7,891 bases of DNA from positions 1 through 7,891 of the forward strand of contig JAITOM010000187.1 in the NCBI GenBank assembly GCA_031289975.1. The letters are read 5' to 3'. This document shows positions 1-5,581 of this stretch, in pieces. The stretch comes from Methanobrevibacter sp. GTDB lineage: Archaea > Methanobacteriota > Methanobacteria > Methanobacteriales > Methanobacteriaceae. Made by a program: the position numbers and the translations under genes. The number at the start of each line of letters is the position of its first letter. The stretch's first letter is position 1. The notes beneath the pieces were generated by a model. That model made no database searches and had not been told where the DNA came from. It worked only from the letters and a program-made list of their open reading frames with translations.

Positions 1-124
1 AATAAATAAATTTTATAATCAAATCATGATTTTTTAAATTAAGACACACAATTATAATTTTTTAATAAAAAATAAAAATAATTCATATTTTAGTTAATAT
101 AATACTTTTAAGAATATAAAACTT

Positions 125-170
125 ATTATATTAATAATTAAGGGATATAACACCCATTATATTAATGATT
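125..170. repeat. 15-bp direct repeat upstream of the Rpn-type gene
   Basis: ATTATATTAATAATT (125-139) recurs as ATTATATTAATGATT (156-170), with one mismatch and a period of 31 bases, 38-83 bases before the ATG of the nuclease gene. Its position suits a pair of regulator sites or a promoter duplication, since TTATATTAAT could also serve as a TATA element. In sequence this A+T rich, chance is a real alternative. Confidence 0.4.
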
Positions 171-207
171 GATGAGGTAATAAATTGTTTAGTGAGGAAA
201 TGATGTT

Positions 208-1191
208 ATGGGTAAATCTTACGAGAAATTAAAGTTATTGGAAGATATTGCTTTCAAATATTTCTTTGGACAAGAAATAATGAAAAATAATACTGAATAT
301 TTAGTAAACACAATATTAGAATTCAATGATATGAATTTAAACGGATCAATGAACATTGCGGAGAATAAAGCTATAACATTACCAATTTATGATGGCAAAA
401 CATTAAAATTTGATGTTGTAGGTTTCAATGATTATGAAGTCATTGATATTGAAGTTGAAAATAGGAAAAAAGGCAATTATTTATGGAGAATAGAAGCATA
501 TGCTTCAGCATTGCACCTTGAAAACTTTAAAAGAGGAGAAGAATATGAAGATTTTAAAACAACCATAACAATCAATATTCTTGATTATAACTTAGTTAAG
601 GATGGCAAATTCTTTGAATATCAAACAACAACATTTGGAGATAAAAATAAATCAAATGGCAAAATAAATCACTACCTTATTCAACTACCTAAATTTAGAA
701 AGCATATAAAAAAATTAATAAAAAAGCAGGGATTAAAACATTTCATAAACTATTTATATGATAAAAAACTATATAGATTATTACTGTTCTTAGATAATAA
801 AACAAATGATAACATATTGAAGGAGGTTTTAAAAATGGATGCTGTACTATCAGATATTAATAATCAAAAAACATATGTAGAAGAAAATAAGGAAGGATCA
901 AAAAATATGAAAGAATTCCTTATAGAATATAAAAAACATAATCAAGAAACTATAAATTGGAATGAAGTAAGAGCCGACGGCAAAAAAGAAGGTAAGATTG
1001 AGGGTAAAATTGAAGGATTAAAAGAAGGTAAAATTGAAGGATTAAAAGAAGGAGAAATTAAAGGGTTAAAAAAAGGTAAAATTGAAGGATTAAAAGAAGG
1101 AGAAATTAAAAAAGAAAAAATAATCATTGAAAACATGAAAAAATATGGTTTATCAGATGAAGAGATAAATAAAATAATAAGTATTAAATAA
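208..1191 (+). CDS. Rpn-family recombination-promoting nuclease / PD-(D/E)XK transposase-like protein with KEG repeats
   Basis: 327 residues, close to the family's usual ~300. The N-terminus (LEDIAFKYFFGQE) and the run from about 52 to 130 match Rpn / PD-(D/E)XK transposase-family proteins: E52, D69 (LKFDVVG), then IDIEVENR at 79-86, R94 and YASAL at 98-102, LENFKRGEEY at 104-113, and the strand TITINILDY at 119-127. Family members usually carry E-x-Q after the catalytic Asp; here it reads E82-V-E84, which may alter metal binding. Residues 260-302 are lysine/glutamate/glycine repeats (KIEGLKEG), as in many Rpn proteins, followed by a short charged tail. Known E. coli members are Mg-dependent DNA endonucleases that raise RecA-independent recombination and are now linked to phage defence; the role here is inferred. 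The ATG at 208 is chosen because GTGAGG lies 10 bases upstream; the nearby ATGs at 200 and 203 are out of frame. Its last codons and 3' flank recur exactly at 3202-3238. Confidence 0.85.
   Translation: MGKSYEKLKLLEDIAFKYFFGQEIMKNNTEYLVNTILEFNDMNLNGSMNIAENKAITLPIYDGKTLKFDVVGFNDYEVIDIEVENRKKGNYLWRIEAYASALHLENFKRGEEYEDFKTTITINILDYNLVKDGKFFEYQTTTFGDKNKSNGKINHYLIQLPKFRKHIKKLIKKQGLKHFINYLYDKKLYRLLLFLDNKTNDNILKEVLKMDAVLSDINNQKTYVEENKEGSKNMKEFLIEYKKHNQETINWNEVRADGKKEGKIEGKIEGLKEGKIEGLKEGEIKGLKKGKIEGLKEGEIKKEKIIIENMKKYGLSDEEINKIISIK
985..1113 (+). repeat. KEG tandem repeats inside the Rpn-type gene
   Basis: A roughly 24-base unit encoding KIEGLKEG is repeated about five times in imperfect form (residues 260-302, with variants EIKGLKKG and KIEGKIEG). 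Near-identical DNA units mean the copy number can change in frame by slippage or unequal exchange. The repeats give a flexible, charged C-terminal arm, common in this protein family. Confidence 0.85.
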
Positions 1192-1214
1192 TTTATTTTA
1201 AAGAGTTGGGAACA
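1178..1214 (+). repeat. 37-bp direct repeat, copy 1 (3' end of the Rpn-type gene)
   Basis: Begins in the fourth-last sense codon, runs through the TAA stop and 23 bases beyond (to GTTGGGAACA). It recurs without mismatch at 3202-3238, about 2.0 kb away in the same orientation. The flank after it stays loosely similar (TTCTTTAAATAAT at copy 1, TTCTCTTTAAAATAAT at copy 2). The stop codon and 3' untranslated sequence of this gene are therefore duplicated without its body. Confidence 0.9.
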
Positions 1215-1263
1215 TTTATCATCCACTACTTTCTTTAAATAATTTAAATATATGGTAATGTAA

Positions 1264-1486
1264 AATGGTATAGTTTTCAAAGATCTTAAACATGATTTTG
1301 AAAGATACATTGGTTATCTTAAAGATGAAAATATAGAAAAGACAATGAATAAATTAGAAAACTTTTCCCAGAGCAATTAAAAAATTATTAACTTCAATTG
1401 ATGGTAAAAAAGATTTTTTATCCATACGTAACCATATTTGGAACAAAAAATTTGGAAAAATAGCTTATCAGTTGAATTTTACATAG
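1264..1486 (+). pseudogene. Frameshifted C-terminal remnant of a probable DDE transposase
   Basis: Frame one, open after the TAA at 1261, gives FKDLKHDFERYIGYL and then YLKDENIEKTMNKLENF, stopping at 1378-1380. Moving one frame at the T-run near 1362 restores a continuous reading, TFPRAIKKLLTSIDGKKDFL then NHIWNKKFGKI, ending with TAG at 1484-1486. The order 'YL.D.NI.KT.NKLENFF......K.T.DG...L......W' resembles the end of methanogen DDE transposases, where the Glu of T-N-N-x-x-E-N-x-F is the third catalytic residue. There is no 5' part, so it is a relic. The transposase label comes from motif memory and is tentative; that it is a broken reading frame is more secure. Confidence 0.45.
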
Positions 1487-1535
1487 CCCCTAAAATCATT
1501 ATTTTTAATTTTCTATTTTGTTAAATTTCTTATTG

Positions 1536-1579
1536 TTGAAAATTTATTTTCAAATTAGGAGAATTTATTCTCCGTTTTT
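1536..1579 (+). terminator. Two adjacent hairpins with TTTA loops, the second with a T-tract
   Basis: TTGAAAA-TTTA-TTTTCAA (1536-1553) is a perfect 7-bp stem. Five bases later GGAGAA-TTTA-TTCTCC (1558-1573) is a perfect 6-bp stem followed by GTTTTT. Both loops are TTTA. The second has the form of a plus-strand intrinsic terminator and lies 50-90 bases past the transposase remnant, so it may be the old element's terminator. Confidence 0.55.
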
Positions 1580-1892
1580 AAGAAATAGTTGAAATAAAAC
1601 TTTCAAATTTTAATTTAATAAAAACATAAAGAATAATTTTAAAAAGTAAAATATTTTAATAAAATTAAAAAAATTGAAAATGCTAAAATTTGGTTCTTGA
1701 CTATAATTAATGATTTTTATAAAATTAGGAATGATATTCTTTCAAGTTTTTCTTTGGAATTTCTATCTTTATTTCTTTCAATATTACTTATTCTATAACA
1801 CTATTTTTAGTTGTGTACTTTTATTTTGCTATTTTTTCTAATTTATTATAGGGATTAAATATATATTTCTAATATTTTTGTCATTGTTATTA
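1580..1892. other. A+T-rich gap, nothing recognised
   Basis: About 310 bases with stop codons in every frame and no strong hairpin or repeat seen. It lies between the terminator-like hairpins and the antitoxin stub, and may be the diverged remainder of the transposase element or of the second antitoxin. Confidence 0.4.
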
Positions 1893-1967
1893 TTAATCAT
1901 TATATGAGCTTAATTTAAATTTTAGTAAGTTAGTATCTATTTCAATTACTATTGTACTTGTCGCCAT
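1893..1967 (-). pseudogene. Truncated second ribbon-helix-helix antitoxin (16-codon stub)
   Basis: An ATG at 1967 on the minus strand opens MATSTIVIEIDTNLLK, matching the first 16 residues of the intact antitoxin (MTTSTITIKIDTNLLK). The similarity stops at 1920 and a stop follows eight codons later. The leader GGTGATAAAATG is also the same as that of the intact gene, and the ATG follows the upstream toxin's TAG by 14 bases, nearly the 14-base spacing at 2686-2699. This is the start of a second toxin-antitoxin unit whose remainder is lost. Confidence 0.75.
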
Positions 1968-1981
1968 TTTATCACCCATTT

Positions 1982-2375
1982 CTAATGTATTCTTACTATC
2001 TCTTTTCTATTATCAAAGTGTTCATCAAATGAAGCTATTTCATTTATTCTTAAGTCTTCCATTAATGCCATATATACACAATCAAAGAAAGGTATTCTTT
2101 TTTTAAATTTAAGAATTTCATTCATAGCTTTATCATAAACTTCAGTATCATTTAGAATAGTATAGTTTCCATTTAAATCTTCATAAACATAAGATAATAT
2201 TTTTTTATCTTGTTTTAGCTTTATATTTAGAACAGTTATGACTTCTGCGATTACTAATTTGGATATTATCTTTTCTTGGTTTTTAATATTTTTAGCTATT
2301 TCTAATGCTCTTTCATGATATTTATTAGTTTTAATATATAGAGTTGATTAAATAATTAGCATCTAAAAAAATCAT
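1982..2375 (-). pseudogene. Frameshifted PIN-domain (VapC-like) toxin
   Basis: Starts at ATG 2375, four bases after the antitoxin stop, with the PIN opening MIFLDANYLIN, but meets TAA at 2333-2331 after 14 codons. In the neighbouring frame, from 2347 to the TAG at 1984-1982, reading continues as STLYIKTNKYHERALEIAKN, then SKLVIAEVITVLNIKLKQDK, then RIPFFDCVYMALMEDLRI and ASFDEHFD. Together these give about 130 residues, the usual PIN length. All the acidic positions are present: D5, the Glu of IAEV, the Asp of FFDC and the Asp pair of FDEHFD. PIN toxins are Mg-dependent RNases held by their cognate antitoxin. A single net base change near 2340-2350 disables it; nothing slippery is seen there, so programmed frameshifting is unlikely. 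Confidence 0.85.
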
Positions 2376-2379
2376 GTTT

Positions 2380-2685
2380 TCAATACTCCATTTTTCTTAT
2401 TTCATTTAAAGCTTTTCCTGTATCGAATGGTTTTTTTGTTTCAATTATTCCTGCCATTTTTAGGAATTTTTCAGGATCAGGGTTATATTTCTCTGCATTT
2501 GCCATTGTTATTTTTCCATTACTTAACCTTTTTATTTTTTCTTCAATGGTTTCAGTATTTTTTAGTGCTTTTTTTATCATATTGTTTATTATATAGTTTC
2601 CTGTTGTGCCTTTTGTTTTTGCTATTTTATTAATGCTTTTTAATAAGTTAGTATCTATTTTAATTGTTATTGTACTTGTTGTCAT
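2380..2685 (-). CDS. Ribbon-helix-helix (VapB-like) antitoxin
   Basis: 101 residues. Residues 3-11 (STITIKIDT) form the DNA-binding strand and 12-40 the two helices (LLKSINKIAK, then TGNYIINNMIKKAL with the TTGN turn), as in RHH/CopG-type antitoxins. Residues 45-101 are a charged tail (IEEKIKRLSN, then FLKMAGIIET and ALNEIRKMEY) expected to wrap the toxin. GGTGAT precedes the ATG by four bases, an excellent match to the archaeal 16S 3' end. It is intact, although its partner 4 bases downstream is frameshifted and the toxin fragment upstream is ruined. It should bind its own promoter as a dimer and neutralise a PIN RNase. It could now be an orphan antitoxin that protects against a related toxin elsewhere, or a decaying gene not yet hit. 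Confidence 0.8.
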   Translation of the reverse strand: MTTSTITIKIDTNLLKSINKIAKTKGTTGNYIINNMIKKALKNTETIEEKIKRLSNGKITMANAEKYNPDPEKFLKMAGIIETKKPFDTGKALNEIRKMEY

Positions 2686-2699
2686 TTTATCACCATTTT

Positions 2700-3031
2700 C
2701 TAATCTATTCTTATTATTCTATCTACTTTATCGAAATCCTTATCAAATGATACTATTTCAGTTATTTCTAAGTCTTTCATAAGCGAGATATATATACAAT
2801 CATAAAGAAATTCTTTTTTTTATATATTATAATTTTGAGAGTGTCAAAAAGTGTGGAGGGGTTGAAAAATTTCGGGATTTTATATATAAAGAAACCCAAA
2901 AATAACGATAAAACTCATGATCTTAAAATTTTTATTCATTCTTTATCTATTTTTAGTTTTATATTTAAAACAATCACTATTTAAGTGATTACAAGATTAG
3001 ACATTAATATTTATTGGTTTTTAAATATTTT
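2700..3031 (-). pseudogene. Ruined second PIN toxin, middle and C-terminal parts
   Basis: The C-terminal part (about 2818 down to TAG at 2702-2700) reads KKEFLYDCIYISLMKDL then EITEIVSFDKDFD and RIIRID, parallel to FFDCVYMALMEDLRINEIAS and FDEHFD in the frameshifted toxin. About 120 bases further, from 3028 down to 2940, DNA aligns with the middle of that toxin (MSNLVIT, IVIVLNIKLKIDK against ISKLVIA, VITVLNIKLKQDK) but is broken by several stops. The ~120-base spacing is close to that expected for the intervening toxin sequence, yet it includes a repeat shared with 6901-6973. The N-terminus is missing; the relic ends at the inverted-repeat element at 3034. Its TAG precedes the antitoxin ATG by 14 bases. 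Confidence 0.7.
2841..2916. repeat. Dispersed palindromic element, degenerate copy A
   Basis: GTGTCAAAAAGTGTGGAGG (2841-2859), then an AAATTTCGGGATTTT segment and TATATATAAAGAAA, align over about 65 bases with 6901-6973. Here the right arm (CCCAAAAATAACGATAAAAC) has decayed so the palindrome is only partial. It interrupts or replaces the middle of the ruined PIN toxin. Confidence 0.55.
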
Positions 3032-3033
3032 AA

Positions 3034-3201
3034 GGCTCATGCACACGACACATAGCAAAATTTTTAATTAAGTTAAATTGAAAATAGCTATATTATTATT
3101 TTAGATGTATTTACATTATTATTAATATAATGATATCTACATTTAATTTAAATGATTTTTATAAATTTTATCAAATTTGTCATATATTAGATGCATGAGC
3201 C
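3034..3201. mobile_element. 168-bp MITE-like element with 10-bp inverted ends and TAA flanks
   Basis: GGCTCATGCA (3034-3043) is matched by its exact reverse complement TGCATGAGCC (3192-3201), and both ends are flanked directly by TAA (3031-3033 and 3202-3204), as in a 3-bp target duplication. Similarity between the ends continues weakly inward (ACACATAGCAAAATT against TAATATATGACAAATT). It codes for nothing. It separates the ruined PIN toxin from the second copy of the Rpn gene end. The short TAA could be chance in such DNA; the inverted ends are GC-richer than their surroundings and are unlikely to be chance. Confidence 0.6.
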
Positions 3202-3238
3202 TAAGTATTAAATAATTTATTTTAAAGAGTTGGGAACA
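3202..3238 (+). repeat. 37-bp direct repeat, copy 2 (orphan Rpn gene end)
   Basis: Exact copy of 1178-1214, including the Rpn stop codon, but with no Rpn reading frame before it: the preceding bases are the 168-bp element. It is either the stump of a deleted second Rpn gene or one end of a segment bounded by direct repeats. Confidence 0.9.
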
Positions 3239-3380
3239 ATTATATTCTCTTTAAAATAATGATATTATTATTGTTAATTTTAAAAATATTAGTTTACATA
3301 AATTATTAGTTTTAAAGGTTTAAAAAATTAATTCATGAATGTAATATTTAATTTTAGTAAATATTTTCAATTAAACAGAG
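3239..3380. other. A+T-rich 3' flank of the restriction operon
   Basis: No gene. AATATTTA/TAAATATT (3343-3350 and 3358-3365) is an 8-bp stem with a 7-base loop about 16 bases past the DpnII-type stop, and the minus strand has a T6 run at about 3325-3333. Either could serve transcription termination, since archaeal terminators are often plain T-tracts, but neither is a clear intrinsic terminator. Confidence 0.35.
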
Positions 3381-4229
3381 TTATAACAAAAAATTAATCT
3401 TATTTTTAAGTAGGTTATAATTTAAAACATAATCTATAGTATTTGATGCCGATTTTAGGGTTGAAAACATTTTTTGCCATCCTAAACCATCAGTTATCCA
3501 AATAAACTCCATTCCAGTATTATTTATTTTATTTTGCAAATCAATATAAGCATTTGCTGTTTCAATTGGTTTACTACCAGTTGTACTATAAAAATTACAC
3601 TCAAAAAGGAATTCGGGATGACTATTTTTGTATAAAACAAAATCAAATCGTTTATTTCTATCAAGATCAATAGAACTATCTTCTTCAATTAGATTATATT
3701 CTGGTTTACTCACAATAGCTTCTTTTAGTAATTCTTTAACAATAGCTTCAAAAATATGACCACTCCTATTTTTTCGAGCATTTGTATCTAAACCTACTTC
3801 AGTTCCAGTTAAATAAGAATATAAGTCATCTATTCCTGTAAAAAGATTCAATAATCCAGTTTTTTTTGAAAAATTAACTACTTCTTCAATGTCAAAATTT
3901 TTAGAAAAATTAATAATTTTGCTTGTTTTTTCTTCACTATCAAAAACATCGAATTTTGTATCTCGTATAGCTAAAATTGTAGGAAGTAAAGGAACACATT
4001 CTGGATACTTGTTTAATATTTCTCTAAATTTTTCTTCTACATTTTCAGTCTGAATCTTACTTAATGCATTTAATATGCTGATTTCAACTATTTTATCCTC
4101 TAATTTAGAAAAAACTTTTTTCCAGTCTACAAAATACTCATATGTGCGATTAGTATTTAATAAAGTGTCTAAAAAATCAATATTATATTCTTCTATGTTT
4201 TTATATCCTAATTTTTTGTAATTTACCAA
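3381..4229 (-). CDS. DpnII/MjaIII-family type II restriction endonuclease (GATC)
   Basis: 282 residues, typical of the DpnII family. The conserved block TGTEVGLDTNARKNRSGHIF spans 141-160. It is followed by the PD-(D/E)XK-like nuclease core: RFDFVLY with D196, then FLFECNFYSTTGSKP with E210-C-N212 (this family uses E-x-N in place of E-x-K), and ITDGLGW at 245-251. Known members cut GATC when it is not adenine-methylated. The start is TTG (4229-4227): GAGGT lies about seven bases before it and there is no better start. The gene begins 15 bases after the methyltransferase stop, with its ribosome-binding site in that gap, so translation is probably coupled and weakened by TTG. That favours methyltransferase being made first and in greater amount. 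Confident about family, inferred for GATC specificity. Confidence 0.9.
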   Translation of the reverse strand: MVNYKKLGYKNIEEYNIDFLDTLLNTNRTYEYFVDWKKVFSKLEDKIVEISILNALSKIQTENVEEKFREILNKYPECVPLLPTILAIRDTKFDVFDSEEKTSKIINFSKNFDIEEVVNFSKKTGLLNLFTGIDDLYSYLTGTEVGLDTNARKNRSGHIFEAIVKELLKEAIVSKPEYNLIEEDSSIDLDRNKRFDFVLYKNSHPEFLFECNFYSTTGSKPIETANAYIDLQNKINNTGMEFIWITDGLGWQKMFSTLKSASNTIDYVLNYNLLKNKINFLL

Positions 4230-4244
4230 TTTTCAACCTCGATT

Positions 4245-5183
4245 TTAATAATTTCTAACTATAATTTCATTAATTGGCCCTCTTTTTTTGGCATTAGAAT
4301 TGATAAATCTTTTTGCTTTGACTCGCACAATGTTGTAATTAGAATACAATTCATCAAAAAAATCATCGTTTTCATCCTCATTTTTTGGATCAGAATTACT
4401 TAAAATAGCTTTTGCTCCTTTATCAGTGATTTTATCGAAATATTGAGCTAATTCTTCTTGTTCTTTATCATTAAATTCATTTTCTGAATAGCTTGTGAAA
4501 TTTGATGTCTTATTTAATGGTCTATATGGAGGATCGAGATAAACTAAAGACTCATTATTAATTAAATCTTTGGATGTTTTAAAGCTACAATTAAAAATTT
4601 TAGCTATTTGTAAACATTCAGAAACATTCCTAATATTCTTAGAATCACAAATTTTAGGATTTTTATATCTTCCCATTGGAACATTAAATTCTCCATTTTT
4701 ATTTAATCTAAAAAGACCATTAAAACACGTTTTATTTAAAAAAATAGTATAAGCTGCTCTTTTGACATGATCAGGAGAATATTTTTCAAAATTGAATGAT
4801 GGAACATCGTCATTAAACTTCTTTCTAATGTCTAAAAAGTATTCTTTTCTATCAACATCATTTTTTGCTAAGAAATTTTTTTCCATTTTCATTAAAAGAT
4901 TTATAAGATCTTCTGGATCATTTTTTACAGCATTGTATGCTAAAATTAACTCTTTATTAATATCATAAAGAAAAGCTTCCTTAATGTTATAAGCACCCAC
5001 TAAATAAAAAAATATAGCTCCTCCACCAACAAAAGGTTCAAAATAATATTTAATTTCTTTAGTTTTTTTGATTTCTTTAGGTAAAGAAGATTCAATATCC
5101 TTTATAAGTTGTGTTTTTCCACCAGCCCATTTTAAAAATGGTTTTACTTCAAACTTTTGATTATTATATAAATCTATTTGCAT
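4245..5183 (-). CDS. dam: Dam-family DNA adenine N6-methyltransferase (GATC), type II modification enzyme
   Basis: 312 residues, full length for a D12-class (alpha group) adenine methyltransferase. FLKWAGGKTQL at 16-26 and FEPFVGGGAIFF at 48-59 form the S-adenosylmethionine site, LYDINKELI at 72-80 the next motif, NKTCFNGLFRLNKNGEFNVP at 150-169 the Dam-type target-recognition region, and YLDPPYRPL at 215-223 the catalytic DPPY. This set is characteristic of Dam, M.DpnIIA and M.MjaIII, which methylate the A of GATC. It protects host DNA from the endonuclease encoded 15 bases downstream. The ATG at 5183 has AGGA about ten bases upstream. A short palindrome GGAATAATTCC (5185-5195) overlaps that site. 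The gene is separated by about 400 bases from the nuclease gene upstream, so it probably has its own promoter. Confidence 0.93.
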   Translation of the reverse strand: MQIDLYNNQKFEVKPFLKWAGGKTQLIKDIESSLPKEIKKTKEIKYYFEPFVGGGAIFFYLVGAYNIKEAFLYDINKELILAYNAVKNDPEDLINLLMKMEKNFLAKNDVDRKEYFLDIRKKFNDDVPSFNFEKYSPDHVKRAAYTIFLNKTCFNGLFRLNKNGEFNVPMGRYKNPKICDSKNIRNVSECLQIAKIFNCSFKTSKDLINNESLVYLDPPYRPLNKTSNFTSYSENEFNDKEQEELAQYFDKITDKGAKAILSNSDPKNEDENDDFFDELYSNYNIVRVKAKRFINSNAKKRGPINEIIVRNY

Positions 5184-5220
5184 GGGAATAATTCCTACTA
5201 AACTAATCTTTAAGTAAAAT

Positions 5221-5260
5221 ACTTGTAAAAAATCGTGAAGAGATCTGTGATTTTATAAGT
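5221..5260. promoter_or_regulatory. Hairpin/operator with GATC in the loop, in the methyltransferase promoter region
   Basis: ACTTGTAAAAAATC (5221-5234) pairs with GATTTTATAAGT (5249-5260), forming 12 pairs with one wobble and a two-base bulge. The loop holds AGATCT, whose GATC is at 5242-5245. On the minus strand the right arm reads ACTTATAAAATC, a plausible TATA element; transcription starting about 25 bases on would leave a leader of some 45 bases before the ATG at 5183. The layout suggests an operator or a promoter sensitive to GATC methylation. The structure is visible; the regulation is inferred. Confidence 0.45.
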
Positions 5261-5261
5261 T

Positions 5262-5289
5262 AGAAAATTTCTAATTTTCTTTATTTTTT
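5262..5289 (+). terminator. Perfect 8-bp hairpin followed by a T-rich tract
   Basis: AGAAAATT-TCT-AATTTTCT (5262-5280) is followed by TTATTTTTT. It has the form of a plus-strand intrinsic terminator, but no plus-strand gene precedes it. It sits just upstream of the methyltransferase promoter and may instead be a cruciform or a boundary element. Confidence 0.4.
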
Positions 5290-5581
5290 AATGATATGGG
5301 GTTGAGATACGATTATTTCAAGAAAAATCCAAGGTTGCTGAATTTGAATTAAATATAGAATAATTTTTTAAATCTAAAAATTCAATTAATATTTTTTTAT
5401 TTTCTCAAACAAACTTAAAATTAAGATTTATAGTGGATATAAACAAGTTTAACTCAAATTCGAAATTGACAAAATGTAAAAATATGGTTTGTGATCCAGC
5501 TTCATATTTATTTTTAAAAAAGCTATTTATTAAAAACTTTATTAAATGCATTATAAGTTTAACACATAATTTTTTGCAAAG
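5290..5581. other. A+T-rich spacer between the two nuclease blocks
   Basis: About 290 bases with no convincing gene. Short T-runs on the minus strand (for example the complement of 5517-5523) lie 60 bases past the stop of the upstream nuclease gene and could end its transcript. A plus-strand frame at about 5296-5341 reads RLFQEKSKVAEFELNIE before a stop; it is a possible protein scrap but too short to assign. Confidence 0.35.

Noticed and set aside
942..1310. Minus-strand 122-codon open frame rich in Pro-Ser-Phe
   Set aside because: It is the antisense of the KEG repeats of the Rpn-type gene; the regular ILPSFNPS pattern is a mirror of that repeat, with no sensible start context.
2427..2633. 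Plus-strand 68-codon hydrophobic frame
   Set aside because: Antisense shadow of the antitoxin; the Phe/Leu run comes from Lys/Glu codons read backwards.
4570..4752. Plus-strand 60-codon frame
   Set aside because: Lies wholly within the methyltransferase gene on the other strand, whose motifs are unambiguous.
5296..5341. Short plus-strand frame reading RLFQEKSKVAEFELNIE
   Set aside because: Looks protein-like but is bounded by stops, too short to assign, and has no repeat of it elsewhere in the window.
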